Assembly (NCBI GenBank): GCA_046153915.1
Contig: JBJXFC010000400.1
Coordinates: forward strand, 1 to 15,471
DNA length: 15,471 nucleotides
Direction: 5' to 3'
Source of the DNA: JANNVZ01 sp046153915
GTDB lineage: Bacteria; Bacteroidota; Bacteroidia; Flavobacteriales_D; Sanyastnellaceae
Program-made: the position numbers and the translations under genes
Part shown: positions 7,901 through 15,080 of the stretch, piece by piece
Layout: each line of letters starts with the position of its first letter
Numbering within the stretch: the first letter of the stretch is position 1
Notes under the pieces: generated by a model
What the model saw: only the letters and a program-made list of their open reading frames with translations
Told to the model about the DNA's origin: nothing
Databases searched by the model: none

Positions 7901-9871
7901 GTGCAATTTAATTCCAATATACCCACTCTTCTTCTCGTAGTTTTGACACTAACTCTGTCAAGCAGATCATTTTCAAATAATTACGAAAAGCGCATCGACA
8001 GCCTGAAAACCGCACTTTCTGTGGCAATGGCAGACAGCACCAAAGGAAGACTTGCAGACGACATCAGCTATATTTATTATTCATTTGATCTCGATTCCAG
8101 CATACGCTATGCCAGGATTTCAGGCGAATTTGCAAGAAAATGTGGTGACGTCAATCTGCTGGCCCAATCTTACAACTCCGTGGGAGTCTGTATGATCAAC
8201 AAATCTGCCTTGATGAGTGCTTTGGAGAATTTCAATGAGGCTTATGAACTCTACCATTCGGCAAACAACAAGCAGGGTGAGGCCAAAATGCTCAACAATC
8301 TGGGGGTGATTTACACAGAATTGGGTGAAATCAAGAATTCAATCGAAAAATACAAACTCTCCTACTCGATCAATAAGTCCATTGAAACCTGGGATGTGGC
8401 TTCATTTGCCTTGTATAATATTGCTATCAACGAAATTACAGACAAACAACTGGATAGCGCCAGGTTTCATGCCAGCGAACTCATGGCGCTGCGCAAATTG
8501 CACCCGGAGATGATTCACCCGGCTCCGGTTTACGCTCAACTATTTATTGAATCCAATCAATTGGACTCGGCCTTGCACTACGCCCGCATGGCGGTGAACG
8601 ATCAATTGCTCAAAAACGAAACGTATCATCGCATAAGTTCTACCATCACTCTGGCCGACATTCTTGGAAAAACGGGGCGATATGAAGAAGCCGATATTCA
8701 ATTGCAAGTTGCCGAAGATCTTATCAAAGAACTTGGCGCGTATGAGTCAAATGTGAGTTTCTGGCCAGTAAAAGCCGATATTCGCTACAAACAAGGCCGA
8801 TTTCGCGAAGCCTTCGAGTATCAGGTTAAATTCAATCAGCTCAAAGACAGTCTGGATAAAGAAAACCAGATGAACATTCTTTTAGAAGTAAAAGAAAAAT
8901 ACGAAACAGATCGCATGCAACGAGAAATTCAGGAACAGGGAAATGTTCTTGCCGAAAACAAAATCTGGATTAGCTCGATATTCTTCATTGCCTGCACAAT
9001 ACTCGGTGGATTTATTGTTGTGCTTTATTTCCTAAAGCGCAACCGAAAACTCAACCGTGTACTTAAATTTCAGAATTCGCAAATCAGCCTGCAACGCCAA
9101 AAAATTATTTCATCTATAACCTACGCAAAAAAAATTCAGCAGTCTACACTCCCAAAAGAACGCGAATTCAGTAATCTTTTCAAAGAGTCTTTTATTTATT
9201 TCAAGCCCAAAGACATTATTTCTGGTGACTTCTATGCATTTCATCAGATCGATGGAAAAATTTATGTTGCAGCCATAGATTGTACAGGACATGGAGTACC
9301 CGGTGCATTCATGTCGCTCATCGCAAATACCAAATTAAACAGGGTATTGAATGAATTGAATGAACGCGATCCCGGCCGCATACTCAACATGATGCATCAG
9401 GAAATTATGGAGGCATTGCAACAGGAAAAAAGCGAAGACAACGCCCAGGATGGATTGGAAATGAGCTTGTGTGTAATTGATCGCATCAATCAAAAAATAC
9501 AATATGCCGGTGCCGGAAACTCCATATTAATAGTTGGTAACGACGAGATCAAAGAATACAAAGGCGGACCATTGGGTATTGGAGGCAATTATGCGAAGTA
9601 TGCACAATTGAATCGTGCGCCGCTCTTTGAAACACAAGAGATTTTCTATTCAGAAAAAGAAACACTTATAATGTACTCCGATGGCTTCTATGATCAAATT
9701 GGCGGTCCCGATAACAAAAAACTGAATAAAGTCCGATTCCGCTCATTTATTCAATCCATCTCTTCTCAGAGTCTCAACAAGGCCAATGTGGAATGCGAAA
9801 AATACATCAGCAACTGGAGAATGAAACAACCCCAGACAGATGACATGATGTTGATTGGAATAAGGTTGTAA
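7901..9871 (+). CDS. TPR-sensor PP2C/SpoIIE-family serine phosphatase, membrane-bound
   Basis: The product is 656 aa. A signal peptide (about 1-25) leads to an extracytoplasmic TPR-like helical region (about 50-330; AQSYNSVGVCMI, AKMLNNLGVIYTELG). One transmembrane helix follows (about 355-377), then a short charged linker (about 380-420) and a cytoplasmic SpoIIE/PP2C domain (about 410-656). Metal-binding motifs are intact: SGDFY with D443, DCTGHGVPGAF with D460, MYSDGF with D594, and TDDMMLIGI with D647/D648. Such enzymes dephosphorylate Ser/Thr on small regulatory proteins in partner-switching circuits. The start is GTG at 7901; a stop in frame at 7862 and the signal peptide leave no better choice, and an ATG at 7869 is out of frame. 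It converges with the SiaB/SiaC-type genes and may be their SiaA-like phosphatase (inference). Confidence 0.9.
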   Translation: MQFNSNIPTLLLVVLTLTLSSRSFSNNYEKRIDSLKTALSVAMADSTKGRLADDISYIYYSFDLDSSIRYARISGEFARKCGDVNLLAQSYNSVGVCMINKSALMSALENFNEAYELYHSANNKQGEAKMLNNLGVIYTELGEIKNSIEKYKLSYSINKSIETWDVASFALYNIAINEITDKQLDSARFHASELMALRKLHPEMIHPAPVYAQLFIESNQLDSALHYARMAVNDQLLKNETYHRISSTITLADILGKTGRYEEADIQLQVAEDLIKELGAYESNVSFWPVKADIRYKQGRFREAFEYQVKFNQLKDSLDKENQMNILLEVKEKYETDRMQREIQEQGNVLAENKIWISSIFFIACTILGGFIVVLYFLKRNRKLNRVLKFQNSQISLQRQKIISSITYAKKIQQSTLPKEREFSNLFKESFIYFKPKDIISGDFYAFHQIDGKIYVAAIDCTGHGVPGAFMSLIANTKLNRVLNELNERDPGRILNMMHQEIMEALQQEKSEDNAQDGLEMSLCVIDRINQKIQYAGAGNSILIVGNDEIKEYKGGPLGIGGNYAKYAQLNRAPLFETQEIFYSEKETLIMYSDGFYDQIGGPDNKKLNKVRFRSFIQSISSQSLNKANVECEKYISNWRMKQPQTDDMMLIGIRL

Positions 9872-9974
9872 TGTGCATCAAAGCATCCCCCGCCCCCGCC
9901 TCACCGCTGCCTAATCGCTTAGTCCAATTAAGTTCGAATAATTGAAAGCAATTTACTTCTATTAACTTCTGGAA

Positions 9975-10001
9975 GGCAGCTGCCTCTCCAATTGGAGAGG
10001 C
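9975..10001. repeat. Nested perfect palindromes (10 bp and 20 bp)
   Basis: GGCAGCTGCC (9975-9984) is a perfect palindrome, and it overlaps by 3 nt a perfect 20-bp palindrome with half-sites GCCTCTCCAA and TTGGAGAGGC (9982-10001). As RNA the longer one needs some central bases unpaired as a loop. No T-run follows on either strand, so it is not a standard terminator. Similar CTCTCC-n-GGAGAG palindromes are, from memory, common intergenic repeats in Bacteroidota. It lies about 110 nt after the phosphatase stop. Confidence 0.8.
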
Positions 10002-10063
10002 GGATCAGACGTCTTCGTTGAAAAAATTACACTGAACAAAATGATTATTTAATTCCGTCTTCG

Positions 10064-10346
10064 AAATCGCAGCGCGATTCTCTGCATTCTCAAAAAAACA
10101 TAACCTGCATCACACAACCCTCTGCGTCCTCTGCGCGTTTATCCTCTGCGCGCTCCGCGGTTACAAAAAAAGTTGCGCAGCAATCCCGCAACCAAATCGC
10201 AGCGCGATTCTCTGCGTTCTCAAAAAAACTTAACCCGCATCACACAACCCTCTGCGTCCTCTGCGGGTTTCTCCTCTGCGAACTCTGAGGTTACAAAAAA
10301 ATTGCGGAGCAATCCCACAACCAAAATTGCGCAGCAATCTCCACTC
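10064..10346. repeat. Tandem modular intergenic repeat, 130 bp and 129 bp plus partial third
   Basis: Unit 1 (10064-10193) and unit 2 (10194-10322) differ by about a dozen bases and one 1-nt gap. Each unit has the same parts in order: a mini-hairpin AATCGC-AGC-GCGATT (10065-10079; 10195-10209), an A-run, a conserved GCATCACACAACC block, three to four spaced copies of CTCTGCG, GGTTAC plus a second A-run, and a second mini-hairpin TTGC-GNA-GCAA (10173-10183; 10302-10312). A third copy of only the second hairpin sits at 10326-10338. There is no spacer structure as in CRISPR and no coding potential. Confidence 0.9.
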
Positions 10347-10377
10347 TTAAACCTTTAAAACGGAATTCTCCAAAAGA

Positions 10378-10755
10378 CTAAATCACCATAATCTCGAAAT
10401 TGAGATCCAAAAGACTTTTTAACTCCATGCCTTTTTCCAGCATCAGGTCATCACCATCTTCGACTATCCAGTGAATTTTAATGAATGTCTTTTTTGGATT
10501 TTTTTCCAGCTGCGTGAGCATTTCGAAAAGATATCGCCCCGATGATGAATTGAAATAATCGAACTTAAACTCAATCTCGAATACACTATCTATTTTGGGT
10601 GAATGATTGTTGACCCAGTTTATCAACGGACTATAAAACTCAAAAGCATTTTCGGGCAAAGAACGACCACTGATATAACTCCGGTTTTTCAGCCTGGAAA
10701 GGCATACTTCCGGGGTTTCATCAGTTGCTGCTATATATAGTTCTTCAACACTCAT
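10378..10755 (-). CDS. SiaC-type regulatory phosphoprotein (DUF1987)
   Basis: The product is 125 aa, nearly the length of Pseudomonas SiaC. The start chosen is the ATG at 10755 (MSVEELYIAATDETPEV), which places the usual LYI-x-AT-x-TPE beginning at the N-terminus and leaves 20 nt after the upstream stop. An ATG 12 codons earlier would overlap that gene. Family blocks are SGRSLPENAF (29-38), FEFYSPLINWV (38-48) and the strand FKFDYFNSSSGRYL (63-76). In Pseudomonas, SiaC is phosphorylated on a Thr by SiaB, dephosphorylated by SiaA, and when unphosphorylated activates the diguanylate cyclase SiaD. Here the aligned acceptor would be Ser70 in the NSSS motif (my alignment from memory). It is co-transcribed with the tandem SiaB-type gene. 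No diguanylate cyclase is present, so the target is unknown. Confidence 0.87.
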   Translation of the reverse strand: MSVEELYIAATDETPEVCLSRLKNRSYISGRSLPENAFEFYSPLINWVNNHSPKIDSVFEIEFKFDYFNSSSGRYLFEMLTQLEKNPKKTFIKIHWIVEDGDDLMLEKGMELKSLLDLNFEIMVI

Positions 10756-10775
10756 AGGCTTGTTTAGCCGCTTGT

Positions 10776-11873
10776 TTAAAATTTCATGCACAACACAAAT
10801 AAAAACTGATTGTGCGCAATAGGGTAAAATTGAAATTGTACATTGTTGGAGCTACCTTTCACCACTTCGATCAAACCAAGTCCTGTGCGTTCTTTGTTTT
10901 CAAAACGCAGGCTGGCGTGTATTGTAGTTCGGTGCAGCGCTGCAAGTTCTTCTTCTTCCAGCGACAACAAGTATTTTAGTTTTTCTTCAAGCAATACCTT
11001 TTCCGAAATCGAAACGATATTCCCTGATGATACAAATAAATGATCCTCGTCCCTACCAAGCAAGATTGTAGCGTTTTGCGTTTCAGGTAGGTCCTTATTA
11101 TTCATGCGCGACATGTTCTGAATAATTTCGATCAAAACATGTTTTGCACGTTGTGTTTTTCGTTTGTCTGTGAAATACAAATTGCTCGCAAGTGCGGCCA
11201 TATCGAGCATTGGAAGTACAGATTTCTGTGTAAAGTCGCCTTTATAATGCAGGAAAATCTGATCCCGCTTTATCATGTTGTAGTATTCCTGAGAGACCGT
11301 TATAAAATCCCCGGGTTGACTATTTTCCTTGTTGCTATGCAGAAAAGAAATCTGCTGATGAAACTGTGAATAGTTGTCGTCAAGTGGTTCAATTTTGAAT
11401 TTGATTTTCTGTCCCGATTTGCGAGCCAATTCAATCAAGCCAAGTCCAGCTCCTCCCTTTTCACTCAATTGATTATTCTCAAGGTGCTCGAGGTAGTATT
11501 TTTTGAGTTCTTTTTCATCCAGTTCATTCACTTTTTCGATAAGTCCAACCAAACGGGGCACATCCTCATTGCGCAGTATATTGATGGAATTGATTACAAA
11601 ACTGTCTTCGGTGTGTTTGAAGGTAAACATGCCATCATCATGCGCGGATATGTCCTCCTTCGAAAAAGATTCGGAGTGTTTAAGTACATTTTGAAAGCAC
11701 TCCACCAGCATAAAAGACAATTTTCGGCTGATATGTGGCTGGTGATCCCTGGTTTGTTCCGAAATATCGAGGATGGCATTGGTGTATTTGTCCATAAACG
11801 GCCCGCGGTAAGCAAAGCAGGATCTCAGACTCGTCCAATGGTCGAAGTAAAATTTCAGGGTGTCGGGTGTCAT
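10776..11873 (-). CDS. Tandem SiaB-family kinase (two DUF6272 GHKL-like domains)
   Basis: The product is 365 aa and soluble, about twice the length of a typical SiaB (about 180-190 aa), because two homologous domains follow each other. Domain 1 (about 18-178) has an N-box E58-CF-Q61-N62 with K65-H66 and the ATP-lid motif GGAGLGLIELARKSG (140-154). Domain 2 (about 205-365) has E249-II-Q252-N253, a SSGNIV segment (282-287) and TGLGLIEVVKGSS (330-342). The regions before the glycine motif also match (LDEKELKKYYLEHL versus LEEEELAALHRTTI). SiaB proteins are GHKL-fold kinases that phosphorylate SiaC. The SiaC-type gene begins 20 nt downstream on the same strand, fitting kinase-substrate pairing. 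Domain 1 has SIN where domain 2 has SGN, so the two sites may differ in activity. No clear promoter was found upstream. Confidence 0.85.
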   Translation of the reverse strand: MTPDTLKFYFDHWTSLRSCFAYRGPFMDKYTNAILDISEQTRDHQPHISRKLSFMLVECFQNVLKHSESFSKEDISAHDDGMFTFKHTEDSFVINSINILRNEDVPRLVGLIEKVNELDEKELKKYYLEHLENNQLSEKGGAGLGLIELARKSGQKIKFKIEPLDDNYSQFHQQISFLHSNKENSQPGDFITVSQEYYNMIKRDQIFLHYKGDFTQKSVLPMLDMAALASNLYFTDKRKTQRAKHVLIEIIQNMSRMNNKDLPETQNATILLGRDEDHLFVSSGNIVSISEKVLLEEKLKYLLSLEEEELAALHRTTIHASLRFENKERTGLGLIEVVKGSSNNVQFQFYPIAHNQFLFVLCMKF

Positions 11874-11982
11874 TTACAAAAGTGCGATTGATTAGAAATC
11901 AAAGTTGTATGTTTTGAATTACTGACATTATCACCCCCTTTTAACGCAATTCTGCCATCCCGGGTTTCATTTCTGGTACATG

Positions 11983-12011
11983 AAAAAACCCGGCCTTTCG
12001 GACCGGGTTTT
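11983..12011 (-). terminator. Terminator after the 100-aa orphan gene
   Basis: On the - strand the arms AAAACCCGG (12011-12003) and CCGGGTTTT (11993-11985) pair over 9 bp, with further CC/GG pairing toward the loop and one bulged base. The T-run continues to 11983. It lies 34 nt after the stop at 12045 and upstream of the SiaB-type gene, so the orphan gene and the SiaB/SiaC pair are probably separate transcripts. The A-rich flank on the other side could let it work weakly in both directions. Confidence 0.85.
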
Positions 12012-12044
12012 CGGGTGGTTCTTTCCTATGTATTTAACTGAATT

Positions 12045-12347
12045 TCAAGACGTAACTACTGTGCTACTTACCAATGCATGGGCTTCGGCTGCAGTATCTT
12101 CTATCCAGCTATGTTCAAGGTAGTGTATAATTTTTTCGCCTAATTTGTGTTTGGTGCGGGTGTCGCGGAGTTTTACCAGAATAAGATCCTGGTCGTTGTC
12201 TTGCAGAAATTTGACTTTGAGTTCAAGATCGGCATCGTCTTTTACAAGGATATCGTCTTCAAACAGATTTTTGGTGATGGTAGAAACCATTTCAGCAATA
12301 GGGTGTTTGAGGCCCTCTTCTACGATTTTGAGTTGTACGGTAACCAT
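12045..12347 (-). CDS. Uncharacterised 100-aa cytoplasmic protein
   Basis: I do not recognise the family. The product is 100 aa, acidic to neutral, with no signal peptide or membrane segment. It opens with a beta strand (MVTVQLKIVEEG), then an amphipathic helix (HPIAEMVSTITKNLFEDD), then two strands (DADLELKVKFLQ and DQDLILVKLRDT), and ends with a helix (KLGEKIIHYLEHSWI) and a Ser/Thr/Val-rich tail. A beta-alpha-beta-beta-alpha pattern suggests one small compact domain. The ATG at 12347 was chosen because the preceding 29 codons (PTFFNPFKKFTP) look non-coding and T-rich. A good terminator follows, which supports a real transcript. It is upstream of the SiaB-type gene on the same strand but separated by that terminator, so a functional link is only possible. 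Confidence 0.7.
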   Translation of the reverse strand: MVTVQLKIVEEGLKHPIAEMVSTITKNLFEDDILVKDDADLELKVKFLQDNDQDLILVKLRDTRTKHKLGEKIIHYLEHSWIEDTAAEAHALVSSTVVTS

Positions 12348-12832
12348 TGGAGTAAATTTTTTAAAGGGGTTAAAAAAAGTTGGTTGGATGTACAGACCTC
12401 TGGAGGTTCTCCGCTCGTGCTTTATATCGCTCAATAATTCTCTTCTGTGACTACATGAGATTTCGAACGCGGAGGTCGGTGTGGTTAAGGATTTTAATAA
12501 GGAAAGAACGTTTTACAGCACGAAAGGTAATCGAAATTTCTAAATATCCAAATTCTTGGGTAAGAATTCGTTCAGAAGTCAAAGAAATTGAACTCAAAGG
12601 GTGTTTACAAGAACGTCTGAACTCTTAAGTCAAATGTGAATTCAGGCCTTTCAAATATCGACATCTCAGGTTCACGATAGTGCCAATCCTGAGTTCAAAA
12701 ATTGCCCCTTCACATTACTCGGCTTTGCAAAAGGCAATCAAACTAATTTCCGATTTTTGTATCTCCTGCATAAAACCACTGCTGGTCCAAGGCAAAATGA
12801 ATAAAAATAAATGCATGATATGGTTGGGATTT
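12348..12832. other. Gene-free intergenic region with one hairpin
   Basis: This stretch of about 485 nt has no gene I can support; short frames at 12380-12628 and 12680-12886 have no recognisable protein features and overlap real genes antisense. It must contain the promoter of the 100-aa gene, but no clear TAnnTTTG match was found. At 12665-12693 a nested hairpin is visible: outer arms CTCAGG and CCTGAG, inner CAC-GATA-GTG. It has no T-run but could mark the 3' end of the three-gene transcript ending at 12833. Confidence 0.6.
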
Positions 12833-13447
12833 TCACATTTCAACTTCCACGAATCGATATCGAACTGCAGGACATTTGTCCAGTGAATCCCCAAATTTCA
12901 AAACTTCCCGGAGTTCGGTAGTGTCTATCGATTTTTTAATATTGCTAAAGTACAGAGTCACGCTCAACTCTGGTATTTGATTGTGAGAAAACGCTGCGAT
13001 TTCCCGGGGAAACAATTTTACGAATTGACTTTTGTTTTGCTGAATTTCTACCATTTTTTTATCTGACAAAAAATAATGAATATGAAGCGGTGTCGTCATT
13101 TTATTTGCAAGCGTATCGAATGCACTGCGCAATTTTCGATGGTCAATATTTAAATCTGGCTCTACCGATTTATCCAATAATATCAGTTCTTTAATTTTGT
13201 TGACATATTCGCTGCCATGACCAAATCGAGAATCCTCGCCATTGCTATAATAAAAATAGGAGCTATTAAGAGTATCACCAATTAATTTTATGAGTTGCCT
13301 TGTTTCGCCGAATCTCAAACAATCTGTCTTATCAGAACAACTGGAATCGATGTAAACAAGATTTACAGCCTTGAGCTTAGAATATTGCATGCCAATCGAT
13401 GAAAAGCCAATTGCCATTACAACACAGATTTTCTTCATTCTATCCAT
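12833..13447 (-). CDS. Small exported protein, possible vWA-like fold
   Basis: The product is 204 aa. The N-terminus (MDRMKKICVVMAIGFSSIG) is a likely signal peptide or membrane anchor; an alternative ATG three codons in (13438) would also give a good signal peptide. I do not recognise a family. What is visible is a strand followed by D34-S-S-C-S38, which fits the DxSxS metal site of von Willebrand A domains, then a helix, a strand SSYFYYSNGED, and a later strand HIHYFLSDKK. Those resemble the alternating strands of a vWA fold, but the other metal-site residues are not clear and the match may be accidental. There are four cysteines (C8 in the signal, C37, C43, C193). It lies 33 nt downstream of the barrel-like gene and is probably the last gene of the same transcript. 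Confidence 0.75.
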   Translation of the reverse strand: MDRMKKICVVMAIGFSSIGMQYSKLKAVNLVYIDSSCSDKTDCLRFGETRQLIKLIGDTLNSSYFYYSNGEDSRFGHGSEYVNKIKELILLDKSVEPDLNIDHRKLRSAFDTLANKMTTPLHIHYFLSDKKMVEIQQNKSQFVKLFPREIAAFSHNQIPELSVTLYFSNIKKSIDTTELREVLKFGDSLDKCPAVRYRFVEVEM

Positions 13448-13480
13448 AATTGATTTTTTTTATATCCTAATAAATGAATA

Positions 13481-15064
13481 TCAAAGCTTAACCGCCAAAT
13501 AAACAGAGGTTACCGAATACTTCATTTCATCCAAACCATACAGCAAAGATCCCAATCGTTCGCCAGATCTATTCGAAAGCGCCAATCCGTCGCCAGTCCA
13601 TCTTGTAATTCCACTTTTAATCTCCAACCCCAAAGCCCAAAATCCGCCCCGTCTCCTCGTGCTTTGTTTGCCATCATAGGCAATTCCAATCCGTGCTAAA
13701 AACCCATTGGTAGTATTTAACTTCCAATCTGTCTCATCACTCAAAGTTTTATTCACACCTAAATCATATCCCTGCCCAATTCTTGCATTCCACTCTTCCT
13801 CTGCTTGTGATCCATAATACCTTTCAAAAGACTCTTCTGTCATTTCCATGGCCAAAGGCCCTTGTGACAGACTAAACTGAAAATTATTACTGATCTCAGA
13901 ATAATAGTATAACGCCTCGAAATCCACCTCAGCGCTGGATTTATAATTTAACTCCCTGCCAGGAGTAATAAGAAGTCCAGCGGATCCAAAAAAAGCCAGG
14001 GTATTCGTAAAATTATATTGATAGGTCAATAACAACGGAATTTGAATTGTACTGAACGCAATTCTCTCATACCAATTGGACATTCTCACCTGCCTGTTAT
14101 AGGTAGATCCAAATACATCTTCTGACCGGAATTGAATCTGCACTCCGTCATTTCGTATTTCTCCTTTTGCGAATGAAATCCCTATACCTGTTGAAAAACC
14201 CAGAGCAGAACGCTCTCCCTTTACTAAATCTCGCAGATTATCACGTTTCGCAATCAGAAAATCCAACTCCAAAGATAGGGTTGTAGCCAGCGACTGACTT
14301 TTCCAGTCCCAATTTCCCAAATTCGTACCCGATGACACAACATCTGGATAATATGACTGGTCAATATCCTTTATACCGGGTTGTCTTTCATCAACTCGTA
14401 TTCTCCCAAGTGATAGGCTCGGGCCAAAATGTGCTAATATTGAAAAGTGTTGAATTGTTGGGTCTGGAAAAGATGACTTATCGACACAATAATCAATACA
14501 TTCGATAGTATGCTTCAAATCTGTGTGTTTGAATATTACATATTTTCCACTTTCCGGTCTAAATTGCAATTCAAGTTCAATCAATTCTGATGTTTTAAGA
14601 TTCCGATCATATTGATCCCAAAAACGCATACTGCGCTCCAACCGATAAGTCACCATGTTCTTTGTTTCCAATAAAGTAAAATCTGCCCATTCACTTGTAA
14701 TTTTACTTTCATCTACCACCGGATATTTCAGCCTGAAAGTCTCAAAATAATTCTTCACCGCTATAAGTGAATCCTGGTTCATTTTCGAAGCCGTCTTTCC
14801 TTCATCAGGAAGTTCAAATCCCTGAAAGATATTTAGTACCAAGACATCGTTTTGCGCAAATAATTCAATGTAATTTAAAAACTGTGTGGAATCATTTATG
14901 ACGTAATCGAAGGTAGACATTTTACGATATGCCATCATAAATTCATCAAGGGCTTCCATCCTTTTGATCATTGAATCAGATTGAGCGAATGAGCATATTG
15001 TGATTAAGAAGGGCAAGCTAAATGCAACCCAACATTTCGACATTTTTCCAACGTTTATTTTCAT
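13481..15064 (-). CDS. Putative outer-membrane beta-barrel protein
   Basis: The product is 527 aa with a clear signal peptide (hydrophobic core FSLPFLITICSFAQ, cleavage near residue 28); a second ATG seven codons in (MSKCW) could also start it. Residues about 30-195 form a charged, mixed region of unknown type. From about 205 to the end there are many alternating amphipathic strands rich in Gly and aromatics (HFSILAHFGPSLSLG, STIQIPLLLTYQYNF, GFWALGLEIKSGITRW), finishing with SVTSVYLAVKL. This resembles PorT/OmpW-like barrels of Bacteroidota with a C-terminal strand ready for the BAM machinery. It follows the T9SS-sorted gene by 16 nt on the same strand, so the two are probably co-transcribed. 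No enzymatic motif was seen; the role is unknown. Confidence 0.8.
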   Translation of the reverse strand: MKINVGKMSKCWVAFSLPFLITICSFAQSDSMIKRMEALDEFMMAYRKMSTFDYVINDSTQFLNYIELFAQNDVLVLNIFQGFELPDEGKTASKMNQDSLIAVKNYFETFRLKYPVVDESKITSEWADFTLLETKNMVTYRLERSMRFWDQYDRNLKTSELIELELQFRPESGKYVIFKHTDLKHTIECIDYCVDKSSFPDPTIQHFSILAHFGPSLSLGRIRVDERQPGIKDIDQSYYPDVVSSGTNLGNWDWKSQSLATTLSLELDFLIAKRDNLRDLVKGERSALGFSTGIGISFAKGEIRNDGVQIQFRSEDVFGSTYNRQVRMSNWYERIAFSTIQIPLLLTYQYNFTNTLAFFGSAGLLITPGRELNYKSSAEVDFEALYYYSEISNNFQFSLSQGPLAMEMTEESFERYYGSQAEEEWNARIGQGYDLGVNKTLSDETDWKLNTTNGFLARIGIAYDGKQSTRRRGGFWALGLEIKSGITRWTGDGLALSNRSGERLGSLLYGLDEMKYSVTSVYLAVKL

Positions 15065-15080
15065 GTCTGCCTGGTGAAAA

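Larger units (their letters stand above)
9872..10377. other. Gene-free, repeat-rich intergenic region
   Basis: About 500 nt between two convergent transcripts hold no credible gene. The one short frame across it (10173-10358) is a low-complexity translation of the repeat. Contents are a C-rich stretch (9888-9901), nested palindromes (9975-10001), a two-copy repeat of about 130 bp with a third fragment (10064-10346), and several small hairpins. No promoter or RNA gene was recognised. Confidence 0.85.

Noticed and set aside
7869..7940. Short frame with ATG before the phosphatase gene (23 codons)
   Set aside because: It is out of frame with the phosphatase, has no leader-peptide features, and ends inside the signal-peptide coding region.
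10064..10346. Possible CRISPR array
   Set aside because: Only two units of about 130 bp occur directly adjacent, with no unique spacers of regular length and no cas genes.
10173..10358. 61-aa reading frame
   Set aside because: It is a translation of the intergenic repeat, with no independent sign of coding.
12380..12628. 82-aa frame on the + strand
   Set aside because: No recognisable domain, no promoter seen, and its start lies in the leader of the opposite gene.
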